From the NCBI GenBank assembly GCA_041749595.1, contig JBGTBA010000066.1, positions 1 through 64,000 on the forward strand: 64,000 bases of DNA, written 5' to 3'. Positions 8,272 to 17,130 of the stretch are shown here, piece by piece. The notes beneath the pieces are model-generated. The model saw only the letters and a list, made by a program, of their open reading frames with translations. It was not told where the DNA came from and did not search any database. Each line of letters opens with the position of its first letter. Positions within the stretch are counted from its first letter, which is position 1. This DNA is from Aurantibrevibacter sp041749595 (GTDB taxonomy: Bacteria > Bacteroidota > Bacteroidia > Flavobacteriales > Flavobacteriaceae). Made by a program: the position numbers and the translations under genes.

Positions 8272-10488
8272 TTAATCCCTTCTGGGTTTTCTGTCCCTGT
8301 CCCTGGAATCCCTTCCCCTGTCGTTCCGGTCCCTGTCATTTCTTTCACGGGGAGGCCTTTCCACAAAACCTTCCGGTTTTGGCAACAAGGCTTTACGGGA
8401 AACTTTTTCTTTCCGGGTTTTAGGGTCTGTACCGAGGTATTTCACTTCAAAAACATCGCCCATGTTCACTACATCGGAAACATTTTCGGTACGCTCCCAA
8501 GCCAGTTCGGAAACATGTAGCAACACCTCATTTCCAGGAGCGTTTGTGTATTCCACAACAGCGCCGAAATCTAACATTTTTATCACTTTTACCTCATAAG
8601 CACCTCCAATTTGTGGTTTAAACATTAAGGAGTCTATTTTGGCCAATACCGCTGCAATGCCATCAGGGTCTGTTCCAAGAATTTCCACAATACCTTCTTC
8701 CGTAACGGGATCTTCGTTGATTACTATAGTGGTTTTCGTGGCTTTCTGCAATTCTTGGATCACTTTTCCGCCAGGACCTATCAAGGCACCGATAAAACTT
8801 CCGGGAATCGTTGTGGTCACAATTTTTGGGGCGTGGCGTTTTACTTCCGCATTAGGTTTTGCAATGGTCTCCGTCAGTTTAGATAGGATGTGCATACGGC
8901 CTTCACGAGCCTGTTTCAAAGCTTTTATTAAAATATCATAGGGCATGCCCTTGATCTTCATGTCCATTTGGCATGCAGTAATGCCGTCTGCTGTTCCGGT
9001 CACTTTAAAATCCATATCCCCCAGATGGTCCTCATCACCCAAGATATCGGATAGAACGGCAAAGCGGTCACCATCGGTGATCAACCCCATGGCGATTCCG
9101 GACACAGGTTTTTTCATTTGGATACCCGCATCCATTAATGCCATGGTGCCCGCGCAAACGGTGGCCATGGATGAAGAACCGTTGGATTCCAGTACTTCTG
9201 AAACAATCCTGACCGTGTAAGGGCACTCGGCAGGGATCATCCCTTTTAAGGCACGTTGTGCCAAGTTCCCGTGACCAATTTCGCGACGCGAAGTTCCCCG
9301 TAAGGGGTGCGCCTCTCCTGTGGAAAACGGCGGAAAATTATAGTGCAGGTAAAATTTCTCCTCGCCCTCATAAGAAGGCATATCAATTTGGTTGGCTTCT
9401 CGGGAAGTACCCAAAGTAACCGTGGCCAATGCTTGGGTTTCCCCTCGGGTGAAGATTGCCGAACCGTGAACAGAGGGTAGATAATCCACTTCGCACCATA
9501 TGGGCCTAATGTCAGTGGTCTTTCTCCCGTCCAAGCGTAGCCCTTCCGCAAGTGTAAGCTCCCTTACGGCTTCTTTTTCAACTTTATGGAAATAACCTTT
9601 GATCAGACTTTCGTTATCAGCCAGTTCTTCTTCTGTGAACAAGGCAAGAACCTCTTCTTTTACGGCATCAAATGCCTCACTTCGCTCTCTTTTCCCATGA
9701 CCACCTTTTGCAATGGCATATATTTTCTTGTAGGCCGCTTCACGGATTCTGGCCGCAATGGCCTCATCTGTTTTTGCAGGGGCATATTCACGAACCTGTT
9801 TTTTGCCGAAAGCTTCCGCCAAACGTATCTGAGCGGCACATTGAATTTTAATGGCTTCATGGGCAAATCGAATAGCGTCTGCCATTTCTTCTTCGCTGAT
9901 TTCCTTCATTTCGCCTTCAACCATCATCACGGAGTCCATGGAAGCGCCAATAACCATATCTATGTCCGATTCCAATAATTGACTTCGGTTAGGATTAATG
10001 ATAAACTGGCCGTTTATTCTTCCTACCCGCGCTTCGGAAATAGCACATTCAAAGGGAATGTCGGACAGTTGTAAGGCGGCGGATGCGGCCAAGCCGGCCA
10101 ACGCATCGGGCATTACATCTTCGTCGTGCGACATTAATTGGATCATGACCTGTGTCTCGGTCCTGTAATCTGATGGGAACAGGGGTCGCAATACGCGGTC
10201 CACAATACGCATCGTCAATACTTCCCCGTCGCTGGGCCTGGCCTCCCTTTTGAAGAAACCACCGGGGTAACGGCCTGCGGCCGCAAATTTTTCCCTGTAA
10301 TCAACGGTCAGTGGAAAGAAGTCCAGCGTACTTTCTTTATATGAGGATACCACCGTGCAGAGCAACATGGCATCGCCCATTTGGACAACGACCGACCCAT
10401 GGGCCTGTTTTGCCAATTTTCCGGTTTCAATAGAAATGGTTCTACCGTCACCAAGGTCTATGACCTCTCTAAAAACTTTTGGAATCAT
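8272..10488 (-). CDS. pnp: Polyribonucleotide nucleotidyltransferase
   Basis: PNPase is the phosphorolytic 3'-to-5' exoribonuclease of RNA turnover. The 738 residues hold two RNase PH domains (about 1-220 and 330-550; YREKFAAAGRYPGGFFKREA and CPYTVRIVSEVLESNGSSSM are visible), an alpha-helical linker, a KH domain near 555-615 (GALIGPGGKVIQELQ) and an S1 domain near 622-695 (GAYEVKVIKMLDFGAVVEY). The C-terminal tail of about 30 residues is rich in RDR repeats, a likely RNA-binding or disordered extension. It lies downstream of rpsO on the same strand, the classic rpsO-pnp order, but separated by a terminator and 221 nt. Confidence 0.97.
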   Translation of the reverse strand: MIPKVFREVIDLGDGRTISIETGKLAKQAHGSVVVQMGDAMLLCTVVSSYKESTLDFFPLTVDYREKFAAAGRYPGGFFKREARPSDGEVLTMRIVDRVLRPLFPSDYRTETQVMIQLMSHDEDVMPDALAGLAASAALQLSDIPFECAISEARVGRINGQFIINPNRSQLLESDIDMVIGASMDSVMMVEGEMKEISEEEMADAIRFAHEAIKIQCAAQIRLAEAFGKKQVREYAPAKTDEAIAARIREAAYKKIYAIAKGGHGKRERSEAFDAVKEEVLALFTEEELADNESLIKGYFHKVEKEAVRELTLAEGLRLDGRKTTDIRPIWCEVDYLPSVHGSAIFTRGETQALATVTLGTSREANQIDMPSYEGEEKFYLHYNFPPFSTGEAHPLRGTSRREIGHGNLAQRALKGMIPAECPYTVRIVSEVLESNGSSSMATVCAGTMALMDAGIQMKKPVSGIAMGLITDGDRFAVLSDILGDEDHLGDMDFKVTGTADGITACQMDMKIKGMPYDILIKALKQAREGRMHILSKLTETIAKPNAEVKRHAPKIVTTTIPGSFIGALIGPGGKVIQELQKATKTTIVINEDPVTEEGIVEILGTDPDGIAAVLAKIDSLMFKPQIGGAYEVKVIKMLDFGAVVEYTNAPGNEVLLHVSELAWERTENVSDVVNMGDVFEVKYLGTDPKTRKEKVSRKALLPKPEGFVERPPRERNDRDRNDRGRDSRDRDRKPRRD

Positions 10489-10536
10489 AAATTTGAATTA
10501 AAACCTGATTATACCCAGATTTGTTAAACATGGTCT

Positions 10537-10554
10537 ACCGTCTTACCGGACGGT
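10537..10554 (-). promoter_or_regulatory. Hairpin in pnp leader
   Basis: The inverted repeat ACCGTC (10537-10542) / GACGGT (10549-10554) has a 6-nt loop and lies about 49 nt upstream of the pnp start. In enterobacteria a leader stem-loop mediates RNase III/PNPase autoregulation; similarity of position suggests, but does not show, the same here. Confidence 0.35.
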
Positions 10555-10675
10555 CAGGGTTGTGTTGTTGTGTTGACCAATGAAAAACCATGTGCAAGCT
10601 TTTTGTATGCATCCTTGGATAGACTTTTTTGAGTATCCCCAAGATTAAATCCAAAAAAAAAATCGGGGCAATTAT

Positions 10676-10704
10676 AAAAAATGGGGGAGGTATGAACCTC
10701 TCCC
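10676..10704 (-). terminator. Terminator of rpsO
   Basis: An 8-bp stem with one G-U pair joins GGGGGAGG (10683-10690) and CCTCTCCC (10697-10704) across a 6-nt loop. On the minus strand it is followed by ATTTTTTATA. It starts 6 nt past the rpsO stop. Confidence 0.85.
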
Positions 10705-10709
10705 CTGGA

Positions 10710-10979
10710 TTATTTACGGATATCCAACTCTTTTATTATGGCACGGTATCTAGCAATGTCCTTTTTCTTTAAATAATCCAAAAGACTTTTTCTCTTGCCC
10801 ACCAATTTTACCAACGAACGTTCCGTATTAAAATCGTGGCGGTTCTTTTTTAAATGCTCCGTAAGGTGGTTTATACGATACGTGAACAGGGCGATTTGGC
10901 CTTCGGCAGATCCTGTGTTCTTTTCTGATGCGCCGTGTTTTTTGAAAATTTCGGCCTTTGCTTCTTTGTCTAAATACAT
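10710..10979 (-). CDS. rpsO: 30S ribosomal protein S15
   Basis: S15 binds the central domain of 16S rRNA early in 30S assembly. At 89 residues it has the normal length and shows the family signature HLKKNRHDFNTERSLVKLVG and RKSLLDYLKKKDIARYRAII. It has its own promoter box at 11033-11040 and a strong terminator. The predicted transcript starts with a short hairpin (see 11011-11027). Confidence 0.98.
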   Translation of the reverse strand: MYLDKEAKAEIFKKHGASEKNTGSAEGQIALFTYRINHLTEHLKKNRHDFNTERSLVKLVGKRKSLLDYLKKKDIARYRAIIKELDIRK

Positions 10980-11010
10980 TCCAATATTAATTTAATGATT
11001 TTTATGTATG

Positions 11011-11027
11011 TGATTGATTTTCAATCA
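11011..11027 (-). promoter_or_regulatory. Hairpin at predicted 5' end of rpsO mRNA
   Basis: The perfect inverted repeat TGATTGA-TTT-TCAATCA begins about 6 nt downstream of the -7 box, so the 7-bp stem would form the very start of the transcript, 31 nt before the start codon. Protection of the mRNA end or autoregulation by S15 are possible roles; both are inference. Confidence 0.5.
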
Positions 11028-11032
11028 GGGCG

Positions 11033-11040
11033 CAAATATA
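11033..11040 (-). promoter_or_regulatory. -7 box of rpsO
   Basis: The minus strand reads TATATTTG, an exact fit to TAnnTTTG, 53 nt upstream of the rpsO start. Transcription should start near 11027. Confidence 0.6.
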
Positions 11041-11043
11041 CCA

Positions 11044-11913
11044 TTATTTTTTTAACGACCTAATGGGATTGTTCTCAATTAGATCGATATATAGGTTTAT
11101 TCTGGTCTTAAGATCCCGGCGATGAACGATAAAGTCCAAAAAACCGTGTTCCAACACAAATTCGGCGGTTTGGAAACCTTCCGGCAGTTCTTTGCCCGTA
11201 GCTTCCTTAACCACGCGCGGCCCTGCAAAACCTATTAACGCCCCGGGTTCGGAGACATTGATATCGCCCAACATGGCATAGGAGGCAGTGGTCCCTCCCG
11301 TGGTGGGGTCAGTACACAAGGAAATATAGGGAATGCCGGCTTCGGAAAGTTGGGCCAATTTGGCGGCCGTCTTGGCCAATTGCATTAACGATAGTGCGGC
11401 TTCCATCATCCGTGCCCCACCAGATTTAGATATCATTAAAAAAGGGATCTGCTTTTTAATGGCATGGTCAATGGCCCGGGCTATTTTTTCGCCCACTACA
11501 CTGCCCATGGAACCACCGATAAAGCTGAAATCCATACAGGCCACGACCAAATCCTTCCCAAGTGATTTTCCCACGGCGGTCCTCACGGCATCTTTTAATC
11601 CCGTCTTCTTTTGGGCGGCTTTTAACCGATCCGTGTATGCTTTGGTATCCACAAATTTCAATGGATCTTTCGAGGTTAATTTGGCGTCCAATTCTGTGAA
11701 CACATTGTCATCAAAAAGAATTTCAAAATATTCCTTGCTTCCTATCTGTACATGGTAATCATCTTCCGGACTTACGTAAAAGTTTCTTGCCAATTCCTCG
11801 GATTCCACGATTTTTCCCGTAGGGGATTTGTACCAAAGCCCTCTGGGGGTATCTTTTTTCTGTTCAGTGGAAGTCTGTATTCCCTTTTCTTTTCTTTTAA
11901 ACCAAGATGACAT
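11044..11913 (-). CDS. accD: Acetyl-CoA carboxylase carboxyltransferase beta subunit
   Basis: AccD transfers carboxyl from biotin to acetyl-CoA in the first step of fatty acid synthesis, together with AccA. The 289-residue protein keeps the crotonase-like core: CMDFSFIGGSMGSVVGEKI, MISKSGGARMMEAALSLMQL, CTDPTTGGTTASYAMLGD and GALIGFAGPRVV. The N-terminal zinc ribbon, normally two CxxC pairs, is present as a shape (GLWYKSPTGKIVESEELARN, FYVSPEDDYH) but all four cysteines are replaced. From memory this loss is shared by other Flavobacteriia, so it is a lineage trait rather than damage. It follows fbaA on the same strand by 35 nt. Confidence 0.95.
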   Translation of the reverse strand: MSSWFKRKEKGIQTSTEQKKDTPRGLWYKSPTGKIVESEELARNFYVSPEDDYHVQIGSKEYFEILFDDNVFTELDAKLTSKDPLKFVDTKAYTDRLKAAQKKTGLKDAVRTAVGKSLGKDLVVACMDFSFIGGSMGSVVGEKIARAIDHAIKKQIPFLMISKSGGARMMEAALSLMQLAKTAAKLAQLSEAGIPYISLCTDPTTGGTTASYAMLGDINVSEPGALIGFAGPRVVKEATGKELPEGFQTAEFVLEHGFLDFIVHRRDLKTRINLYIDLIENNPIRSLKK

Positions 11914-11948
11914 AGCCGGGGGATTGATATTAACGGATTTAATGGAAA

Positions 11949-13016
11949 TTATAACGTGTTTACGTTGTTCAAATCTTCAAATGCTTTTTTCAAACGCGCT
12001 ACAAAGGTCTTTTCTCCTTCCCGCAACCAGACCCTTGGATCATAATATTTCTTATTGGGCTCATCGGCCCCATTTGGATTGCCAATTTGGGATTGCAGAT
12101 AGTCCTTTTTATTTTGAACATAATTTCTGATTCCCTCTAAAAATGCATATTGCAAATCGGTATCAATGTTCATTTTAATTACGCCGTAGCCAATTGCTTC
12201 GCGAATTTCCGCAACAGTGGAACCAGAACCACCATGGAAAACAAAATCGATGTGGTTTTGTTCAACGCCATATTTTTTGGAGATGAATTCCTGAGAGTTT
12301 TTAAGGATTTTAGGGGTTAATTTTACGTTTCCGGGCTTATACACCCCGTGTACGTTGCCAAATGCGGCCGCAATGGTAAACCTATGGCTTATCTTGGACA
12401 GTTCCTCATAGGCATAGGCCACTTCTTCCGGCTGTGTATATAACTTGGAATCATCTGCGTTCGAATTGTCCACACCATCCTCTTCACCACCTGTAATGCC
12501 CAATTCTATCTCCAAGGTCATGTTCATTTTAGCCATACGGGACAAGTATTTTTTGCAGATCTCAATGTTTTCTTCCAAAGGTTCTTCGGACAGATCTATC
12601 ATGTGCGAACTGTAGAGCGGTTTTCCCGTCCCTGCAAAATGTTTTTCGCCGGCATCCAAAAGGCCGTCCAACCAAGGCAAAAGTTTTTTTGCACAATGGT
12701 CCGTGTGCAATATAACGGTTGCCCCGTAAGCCTCGGCCAGTTGATGGATATGTTTTGCTCCCGCAACACCACCCAAAATTGCGGCTTTTTGGCCTTCATT
12801 GGATAATCCTTTGCCAGCGTTGAACTGGGCACCGCCATTGGAAAATTGTATTATTACCGGGGAATTTAAACTTGCGGCGGTTTCCAATACCCCATTGATT
12901 GTATTGGAACCGATTACATTTACCGCCGGGAGTGCGAACCCCTTCTTTTTTGCATAACTGAAAATTTCCTGAACCTCATTCCCCGTGGCAACTCCGGGCT
13001 TTATATTGTGCGCCAT
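11949..13016 (-). CDS. fbaA: Class II fructose-bisphosphate aldolase
   Basis: This zinc-dependent aldolase cleaves fructose 1,6-bisphosphate in glycolysis and makes it in gluconeogenesis. The 355 residues match the long class IIA type. Metal and substrate motifs seen are VILHTDHCAKKLLPW near residue 105, ELGITGGEEDGVDN near 173, AAFGNVHGVYKPGNVKL and FVFHGGSGST. It probably forms an operon with accD. A TACTTTTG box at 13054-13061 lies 37 nt upstream of the start. Confidence 0.96.
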   Translation of the reverse strand: MAHNIKPGVATGNEVQEIFSYAKKKGFALPAVNVIGSNTINGVLETAASLNSPVIIQFSNGGAQFNAGKGLSNEGQKAAILGGVAGAKHIHQLAEAYGATVILHTDHCAKKLLPWLDGLLDAGEKHFAGTGKPLYSSHMIDLSEEPLEENIEICKKYLSRMAKMNMTLEIELGITGGEEDGVDNSNADDSKLYTQPEEVAYAYEELSKISHRFTIAAAFGNVHGVYKPGNVKLTPKILKNSQEFISKKYGVEQNHIDFVFHGGSGSTVAEIREAIGYGVIKMNIDTDLQYAFLEGIRNYVQNKKDYLQSQIGNPNGADEPNKKYYDPRVWLREGEKTFVARLKKAFEDLNNVNTL

Positions 13017-13053
13017 AACTTTATAGTATGTTTGTTTATAATTCTGAATGCGA

Positions 13054-13061
13054 CAAAAGTA
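13054..13061 (-). promoter_or_regulatory. -7 box of fbaA
   Basis: The minus strand reads TACTTTTG, matching TAnnTTTG, with the predicted transcription start near 13048. Confidence 0.5.
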
Positions 13062-13076
13062 ATAAAATAATTAGGT

Positions 13077-15659
13077 CTAAAACGGATAATTTATCCCTAT
13101 TTGGGGAACAACGCTTGCAAAATTGTACTCCCTAAACCATCTTTTTGAAGGATCTTCGGCCGGATTATAGGTCTTAAAACCAAAATCTACCCTAAAGACA
13201 AAATAAGTAAAATCGTACCGTATGCCAAAACCGGTTCCCAGGGCAATATCTTCCAGAGAGCTTAGGCCATTAAATGTGGCGTTGGGATCTTCTATGTTGT
13301 CCCATATGTTCCATATATTCCCCGCATCTGCAAATAATGCCCCTTTAATATCCCCTGCTATGGGAAATCTAAATTCCAGATTTAAGGCCAGTTTAAGGTT
13401 CGCCTCATTAAAATCGTTTATATCTTTGGTTTTCCCCGGTCCAAGAGAGTACGGAAACCATGCCCTATTATCATTGGCCCCACCGGCAAAATAGCTACGT
13501 ACAAAAGGTATATTGTCTGAGTTTCCATAGGGAACGGCAATCCCAAAAAAACCTCTGAAGGCCACTATGTTTGAATGGGAAAGATCCCAATGTTTAATAA
13601 AATCGAATTCGGTTTTTACGTACTGGGAATAGGGAACCCCGAAGACTAGTAGATCTTTGTTCTCGTTTTTGTTGAAGGGGATTAGGGAAGAAATACCGGT
13701 GAGCAGGTTTCCCGCACTTTCCAATTTGAACCTGAATTGATAGAAATCATTGTCATTTATTCCATTCTTGCTGTTTTTGTTAAATGTATAATTTGTGGCA
13801 AAAATCAGGTTGTTCTCTGTTAGCCTTTGCCTTCGTTCCTCAATGTTTCCCACCTCGTTAAAATCGTCCGGAGTCGAGGGAACCTCTCTATTTAAAATCG
13901 CTTTTGTAAAACCCGACGCCCCTTCTGGGATAATCAGTCTTTGCGGGTCATTGGGGTCATTTGATGGCTCAAAGAATTGGGAAAGGCTTCCCTCTTCCTG
14001 AAAACCATCTGCGATCGCATCCAACCGATTAAAGGTGTTTTGAAAAACGTTGAAAAATCGGGCTGAGTTAACATTCCGCACAAATTGAATGTTCAACAGT
14101 TCAATGGCGTGTTTTTTAGAATCGGAAGGAGACCAATTATACCCAAGGAGACTATTGAACGTCTGTTTGTCCAGACCAATGTTTTTTTGAAAACTTGTCC
14201 CCACGGATATCTTCGTCTGTGGAAGCATATAATAGGGTATTATTTTTTTAGTGACCGGTATGGGAGCCCAGATCCTGGGGAAGACCAAATTAATATCGGC
14301 CCCTATCTCCGAAAAATAATCCTCGGATAAAGAAGTGTCTCCCAATAGGCCAAATGAACCGCGCGCGGATAAGCTCAATGTTTCTGCCCCACCGAAAATG
14401 TTCCGGGTGACCAAAGATGTGCTAAAAGCGGCCCCCACTCTTTGTATGTTGGAATGTGTAATGTCAAAATCCTGCCCCAGTGAATACTTGGGTCTGGAAG
14501 ATAAATAAATATTGGAAACCAATTTTGTCTGGGTACTGTCTTCCACCAATTCAATATTGGGATATTTGAAAGTGTTTAAATTGATGATCTGCCTATAGGA
14601 CCTAACCCTATCCAAATCCCTATAAATACTGTCTTTGGCAAAAAAAACGGCATCGGTGAGGGCCTTGGGCCTATAGCGCAATTTTTCAGTGCTGTAATAT
14701 ATGGTATAGCCATCGTATTCAACAGATTTTAATTCTTCTTGGCCTGCACCAAATATATGGTCCGCATAAATATTTACTTTACTGAAACGATGTACTTTAT
14801 ATTCTGATGTGGACGTAGTGTTGTCCCCTCCTTTTTTTAAATTGTCTATGTGTAGTTCCACATCCATGTTTTGATCATCGGACAATTTCATCGTGTCCCG
14901 GAAAATATCATAGGTTATGGCACTTTCCTGAAAGTTATGGATACCGGAGTTGCGAAAAAGAGAAGTAAGTCTTTCACGTTCGTTGTTAAAATCCACGAGA
15001 TCAAATTGTTTCCCTTTTTTAATATTGGAATCTTTGGCATGCAGGGCGTAAATGGAATCTATAGCTTTGGAGGCTATTTTATTGGAAAAGGAATCTATCA
15101 TAAACGGCTTTCCCAAGGATATTTCGTAATTGATACCGGCCCTTCGTTTTCTCTTGGAATCGATGATGGAATAGGTGGCATTGTTGTTGAAATATCCTTT
15201 GCTACCGTAATAGGCACGCAGCCGTTCCAAAGTTTTCCTTGTCCTCGAGGTGTCAATGATGACCGGAGCCTCACCTATATTTTTGAGCCATGTGTTAAGT
15301 CCCTTTACCATAAAGGACTCCCCTAGCTGATCTACCTGTTTTTTTGACAAAAAACCAACCAGCCGTTTTTCCCTCTTTCCCTTTCGTGCCAACCAGTTTT
15401 GATAAGAGGAATCCGGATTTACTTTGGCAAGATTGTACAGGTTAAGGCGCAAAGGATACCCTAACAGGCTACTACTGTTGGGTTTTTGTATGATAAGGCT
15501 TTGCACGTCTTCATCCATTACCTTTTTACCATCGGCAAGGATATTGTTCTTTGTCAATAGAAACCCATCGTCCCCAACCCTTTTAACGGCGTTGCATGAA
15601 GTTATTGTAATGGCAAGCAATATTAAGCCTATTTTTGCAGTGTTTGTTTTAAGACGCAT
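13077..15659 (-). CDS. TamL-type outer membrane assembly lipoprotein (BamA/TamA family)
   Basis: This is an 860-residue outer membrane protein of the Omp85 superfamily. It starts with a lipoprotein signal (LILLAITITSC), followed by POTRA-like repeats (about 40-330; TRKTLERLRAYYGSKGYFNN is typical) and a C-terminal 16-strand barrel containing the conserved SYFAGGANDNRAWFPYSLGP and VPQIGINYPF end. Lipid-anchored TamA relatives of Bacteroidota are called TamL and pair with TamB. The reading frame is open to 15713, but a -7 box at 15678-15685 makes starts above about 15671 unlikely; I favour the MRLKTN start at 15659. It is divergent from the trmH-like gene. No tamB is seen in the window. Confidence 0.85.
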   Translation of the reverse strand: MRLKTNTAKIGLILLAITITSCNAVKRVGDDGFLLTKNNILADGKKVMDEDVQSLIIQKPNSSSLLGYPLRLNLYNLAKVNPDSSYQNWLARKGKREKRLVGFLSKKQVDQLGESFMVKGLNTWLKNIGEAPVIIDTSRTRKTLERLRAYYGSKGYFNNNATYSIIDSKRKRRAGINYEISLGKPFMIDSFSNKIASKAIDSIYALHAKDSNIKKGKQFDLVDFNNERERLTSLFRNSGIHNFQESAITYDIFRDTMKLSDDQNMDVELHIDNLKKGGDNTTSTSEYKVHRFSKVNIYADHIFGAGQEELKSVEYDGYTIYYSTEKLRYRPKALTDAVFFAKDSIYRDLDRVRSYRQIINLNTFKYPNIELVEDSTQTKLVSNIYLSSRPKYSLGQDFDITHSNIQRVGAAFSTSLVTRNIFGGAETLSLSARGSFGLLGDTSLSEDYFSEIGADINLVFPRIWAPIPVTKKIIPYYMLPQTKISVGTSFQKNIGLDKQTFNSLLGYNWSPSDSKKHAIELLNIQFVRNVNSARFFNVFQNTFNRLDAIADGFQEEGSLSQFFEPSNDPNDPQRLIIPEGASGFTKAILNREVPSTPDDFNEVGNIEERRQRLTENNLIFATNYTFNKNSKNGINDNDFYQFRFKLESAGNLLTGISSLIPFNKNENKDLLVFGVPYSQYVKTEFDFIKHWDLSHSNIVAFRGFFGIAVPYGNSDNIPFVRSYFAGGANDNRAWFPYSLGPGKTKDINDFNEANLKLALNLEFRFPIAGDIKGALFADAGNIWNIWDNIEDPNATFNGLSSLEDIALGTGFGIRYDFTYFVFRVDFGFKTYNPAEDPSKRWFREYNFASVVPQIGINYPF

Positions 15660-15677
15660 GCGGGTCATCATAGGGTT

Positions 15678-15685
15678 CAAAAATA
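15678..15685 (-). promoter_or_regulatory. -7 box of tamL
   Basis: The minus strand reads TATTTTTG, matching TAnnTTTG. The predicted transcription start near 15672 argues for a start codon at 15668 or 15659. Confidence 0.45.
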
Positions 15686-15695
15686 CATTATTTGT

Positions 15696-16421
15696 ATGGT
15701 TGTTAAAAGCCAAATAAAACTTATAAAGAATTTACAGCAAAAAAAGTACCGTGTTGAACATGGACTTTTTGTGGCCGAGGGGACCAAGATGGTCCGGGAA
15801 CTTTTAAAATCGGATATAAGTCCTTATTTAATCTATGTTTCCGATATGGAAGCGTTGGAAACAAGGCCCGATCTGGTGGAACTGGTTTCCGTGAACGAAC
15901 TAAAAAGCATGAGCGGCCTGGTTGCCCCCAATAGGGCACTTGGCGTTTTTTTTATCCCCAATCCCAAACCTGTGGACCTTTCGGATTGGGTAGTGGCCTT
16001 GGACGATGTTCGTGATCCGGGAAATCTGGGAACGATCATCCGTTTGTGCGATTGGTTCGGCATACATCATTTAATATGTTCAAAACATACGGTGGACTGT
16101 TACAATCCAAAGGTGCTACAGGCCACCATGGGTTCCATTGCAAGGGTGAATATTGTATATGCAGACCTGCAGAATTTTTTGGAGAGAACAGGATCCCCAA
16201 TCTATGGGGCCTTTATGGATGGCGTTGACGTTTATGCGGACAAACTTCCGGAGACAGGGATATTGGTTATGGGAAACGAGGCAAACGGTATCTCAAAAAC
16301 GATTGAAGGTTTGGCAGAAAAAAAAATCTGTATCCCCCAATTTGGCGGGAATACGGCAGAGAGCCTCAATGTTGCGAATGCCACGTCTATTTTACTGAGC
16401 GAGATCCGGAGGGGAAGATAG
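15696..16421 (+). CDS. SpoU/TrmH-family RNA 2'-O-methyltransferase
   Basis: This SAM-dependent RNA methyltransferase of the SPOUT class has 241 residues. The N-terminal substrate-binding segment starts KSQIKLIKNLQQKKYRVEHG and carries FVAEGTKMV. The catalytic SPOUT motifs are VVALDDVRDPGNLGTIIRLC (motif 1), GILVMGNEANGIS (motif 2) and CIPQFGGNTAESLNVANATS (motif 3), so the knot is intact. The target could be 23S rRNA (RlmB type) or tRNA; this cannot be told from sequence. It is divergent from tamL with only 36 nt between starts, and it converges with porT. Confidence 0.92.
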   Translation: MVVKSQIKLIKNLQQKKYRVEHGLFVAEGTKMVRELLKSDISPYLIYVSDMEALETRPDLVELVSVNELKSMSGLVAPNRALGVFFIPNPKPVDLSDWVVALDDVRDPGNLGTIIRLCDWFGIHHLICSKHTVDCYNPKVLQATMGSIARVNIVYADLQNFLERTGSPIYGAFMDGVDVYADKLPETGILVMGNEANGISKTIEGLAEKKICIPQFGGNTAESLNVANATSILLSEIRRGR

Positions 16422-16431
16422 CCAGAGACCT

Positions 16432-17127
16432 TTATTCAAAGGTGAAATTGATAAAAAGCCCCCTAGTTTTCATGGATTCTATATTGCCAGTCCATGGGCT
16501 GTTCGGATTATTGTCCGGGATCAATTCATTACTCATGGCAAAAACACCGCGGATTGAAGGGGTGAATTTGAAATATTCCGTATAAAATTCTATTCCAAAG
16601 CCCATTTCATAATAGTAGGTGTTTTTTTTCATCCGGAACGTGCCATTGCTATTGTCGTCCAAACTGTCCTCATTGCTGCCCAAATTTAGTGAAGTGGACA
16701 GACCGCCTATCAGGAACGGTTTCCAATTCCCCAGCCGTAGCGCACTCACTTTTAAAAGCACGGGAAAATTAATATAGGTCGATTTTACTTCGCGAATGGC
16801 ATCATTCTGGTTATCAAAACCGGGAAACCCCAGGGTTCGCAAGTTATAGTGCAGGCCTGGTTCAAAGCGAAGGTCCAAAAATTTATTGATCCGCAATTCA
16901 CCTATAAGACCCACATTAAAGCCAAACGATTTATCTACCAGAACATCCGCAATATCGTTCTTATACTCAAACTTAAAATCGTATTGGTTAAATCCTAGAA
17001 AATAGCCCCAATTTAAGATAGGTTCATCTATGGTTTCCAAATTTATGATGGGATCTTCATTGAATTGGGCTTTGGCCAAATGGCACAACAAAGCCATGGG
17101 GATCATAAAAAACAGGCTCTTTTTCAT
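16432..17127 (-). CDS. porT: PorT-family outer membrane protein (type IX secretion)
   Basis: This is a 231-residue predicted beta-barrel with a signal peptide (MKKSLFFMIPMALLCHLAKA) and alternating strands ending in a C-terminal aromatic (GLFINFTFE). PorT is needed for type IX secretion and gliding in Bacteroidota, though its exact role is unclear. Placement right behind ubiE, with a 3-nt gap, is the arrangement I recall for porT in Flavobacteriaceae and supports the call. A generic porin-family protein is the alternative. Confidence 0.75.
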   Translation of the reverse strand: MKKSLFFMIPMALLCHLAKAQFNEDPIINLETIDEPILNWGYFLGFNQYDFKFEYKNDIADVLVDKSFGFNVGLIGELRINKFLDLRFEPGLHYNLRTLGFPGFDNQNDAIREVKSTYINFPVLLKVSALRLGNWKPFLIGGLSTSLNLGSNEDSLDDNSNGTFRMKKNTYYYEMGFGIEFYTEYFKFTPSIRGVFAMSNELIPDNNPNSPWTGNIESMKTRGLFINFTFE

Positions 17128-17130
17128 AGG

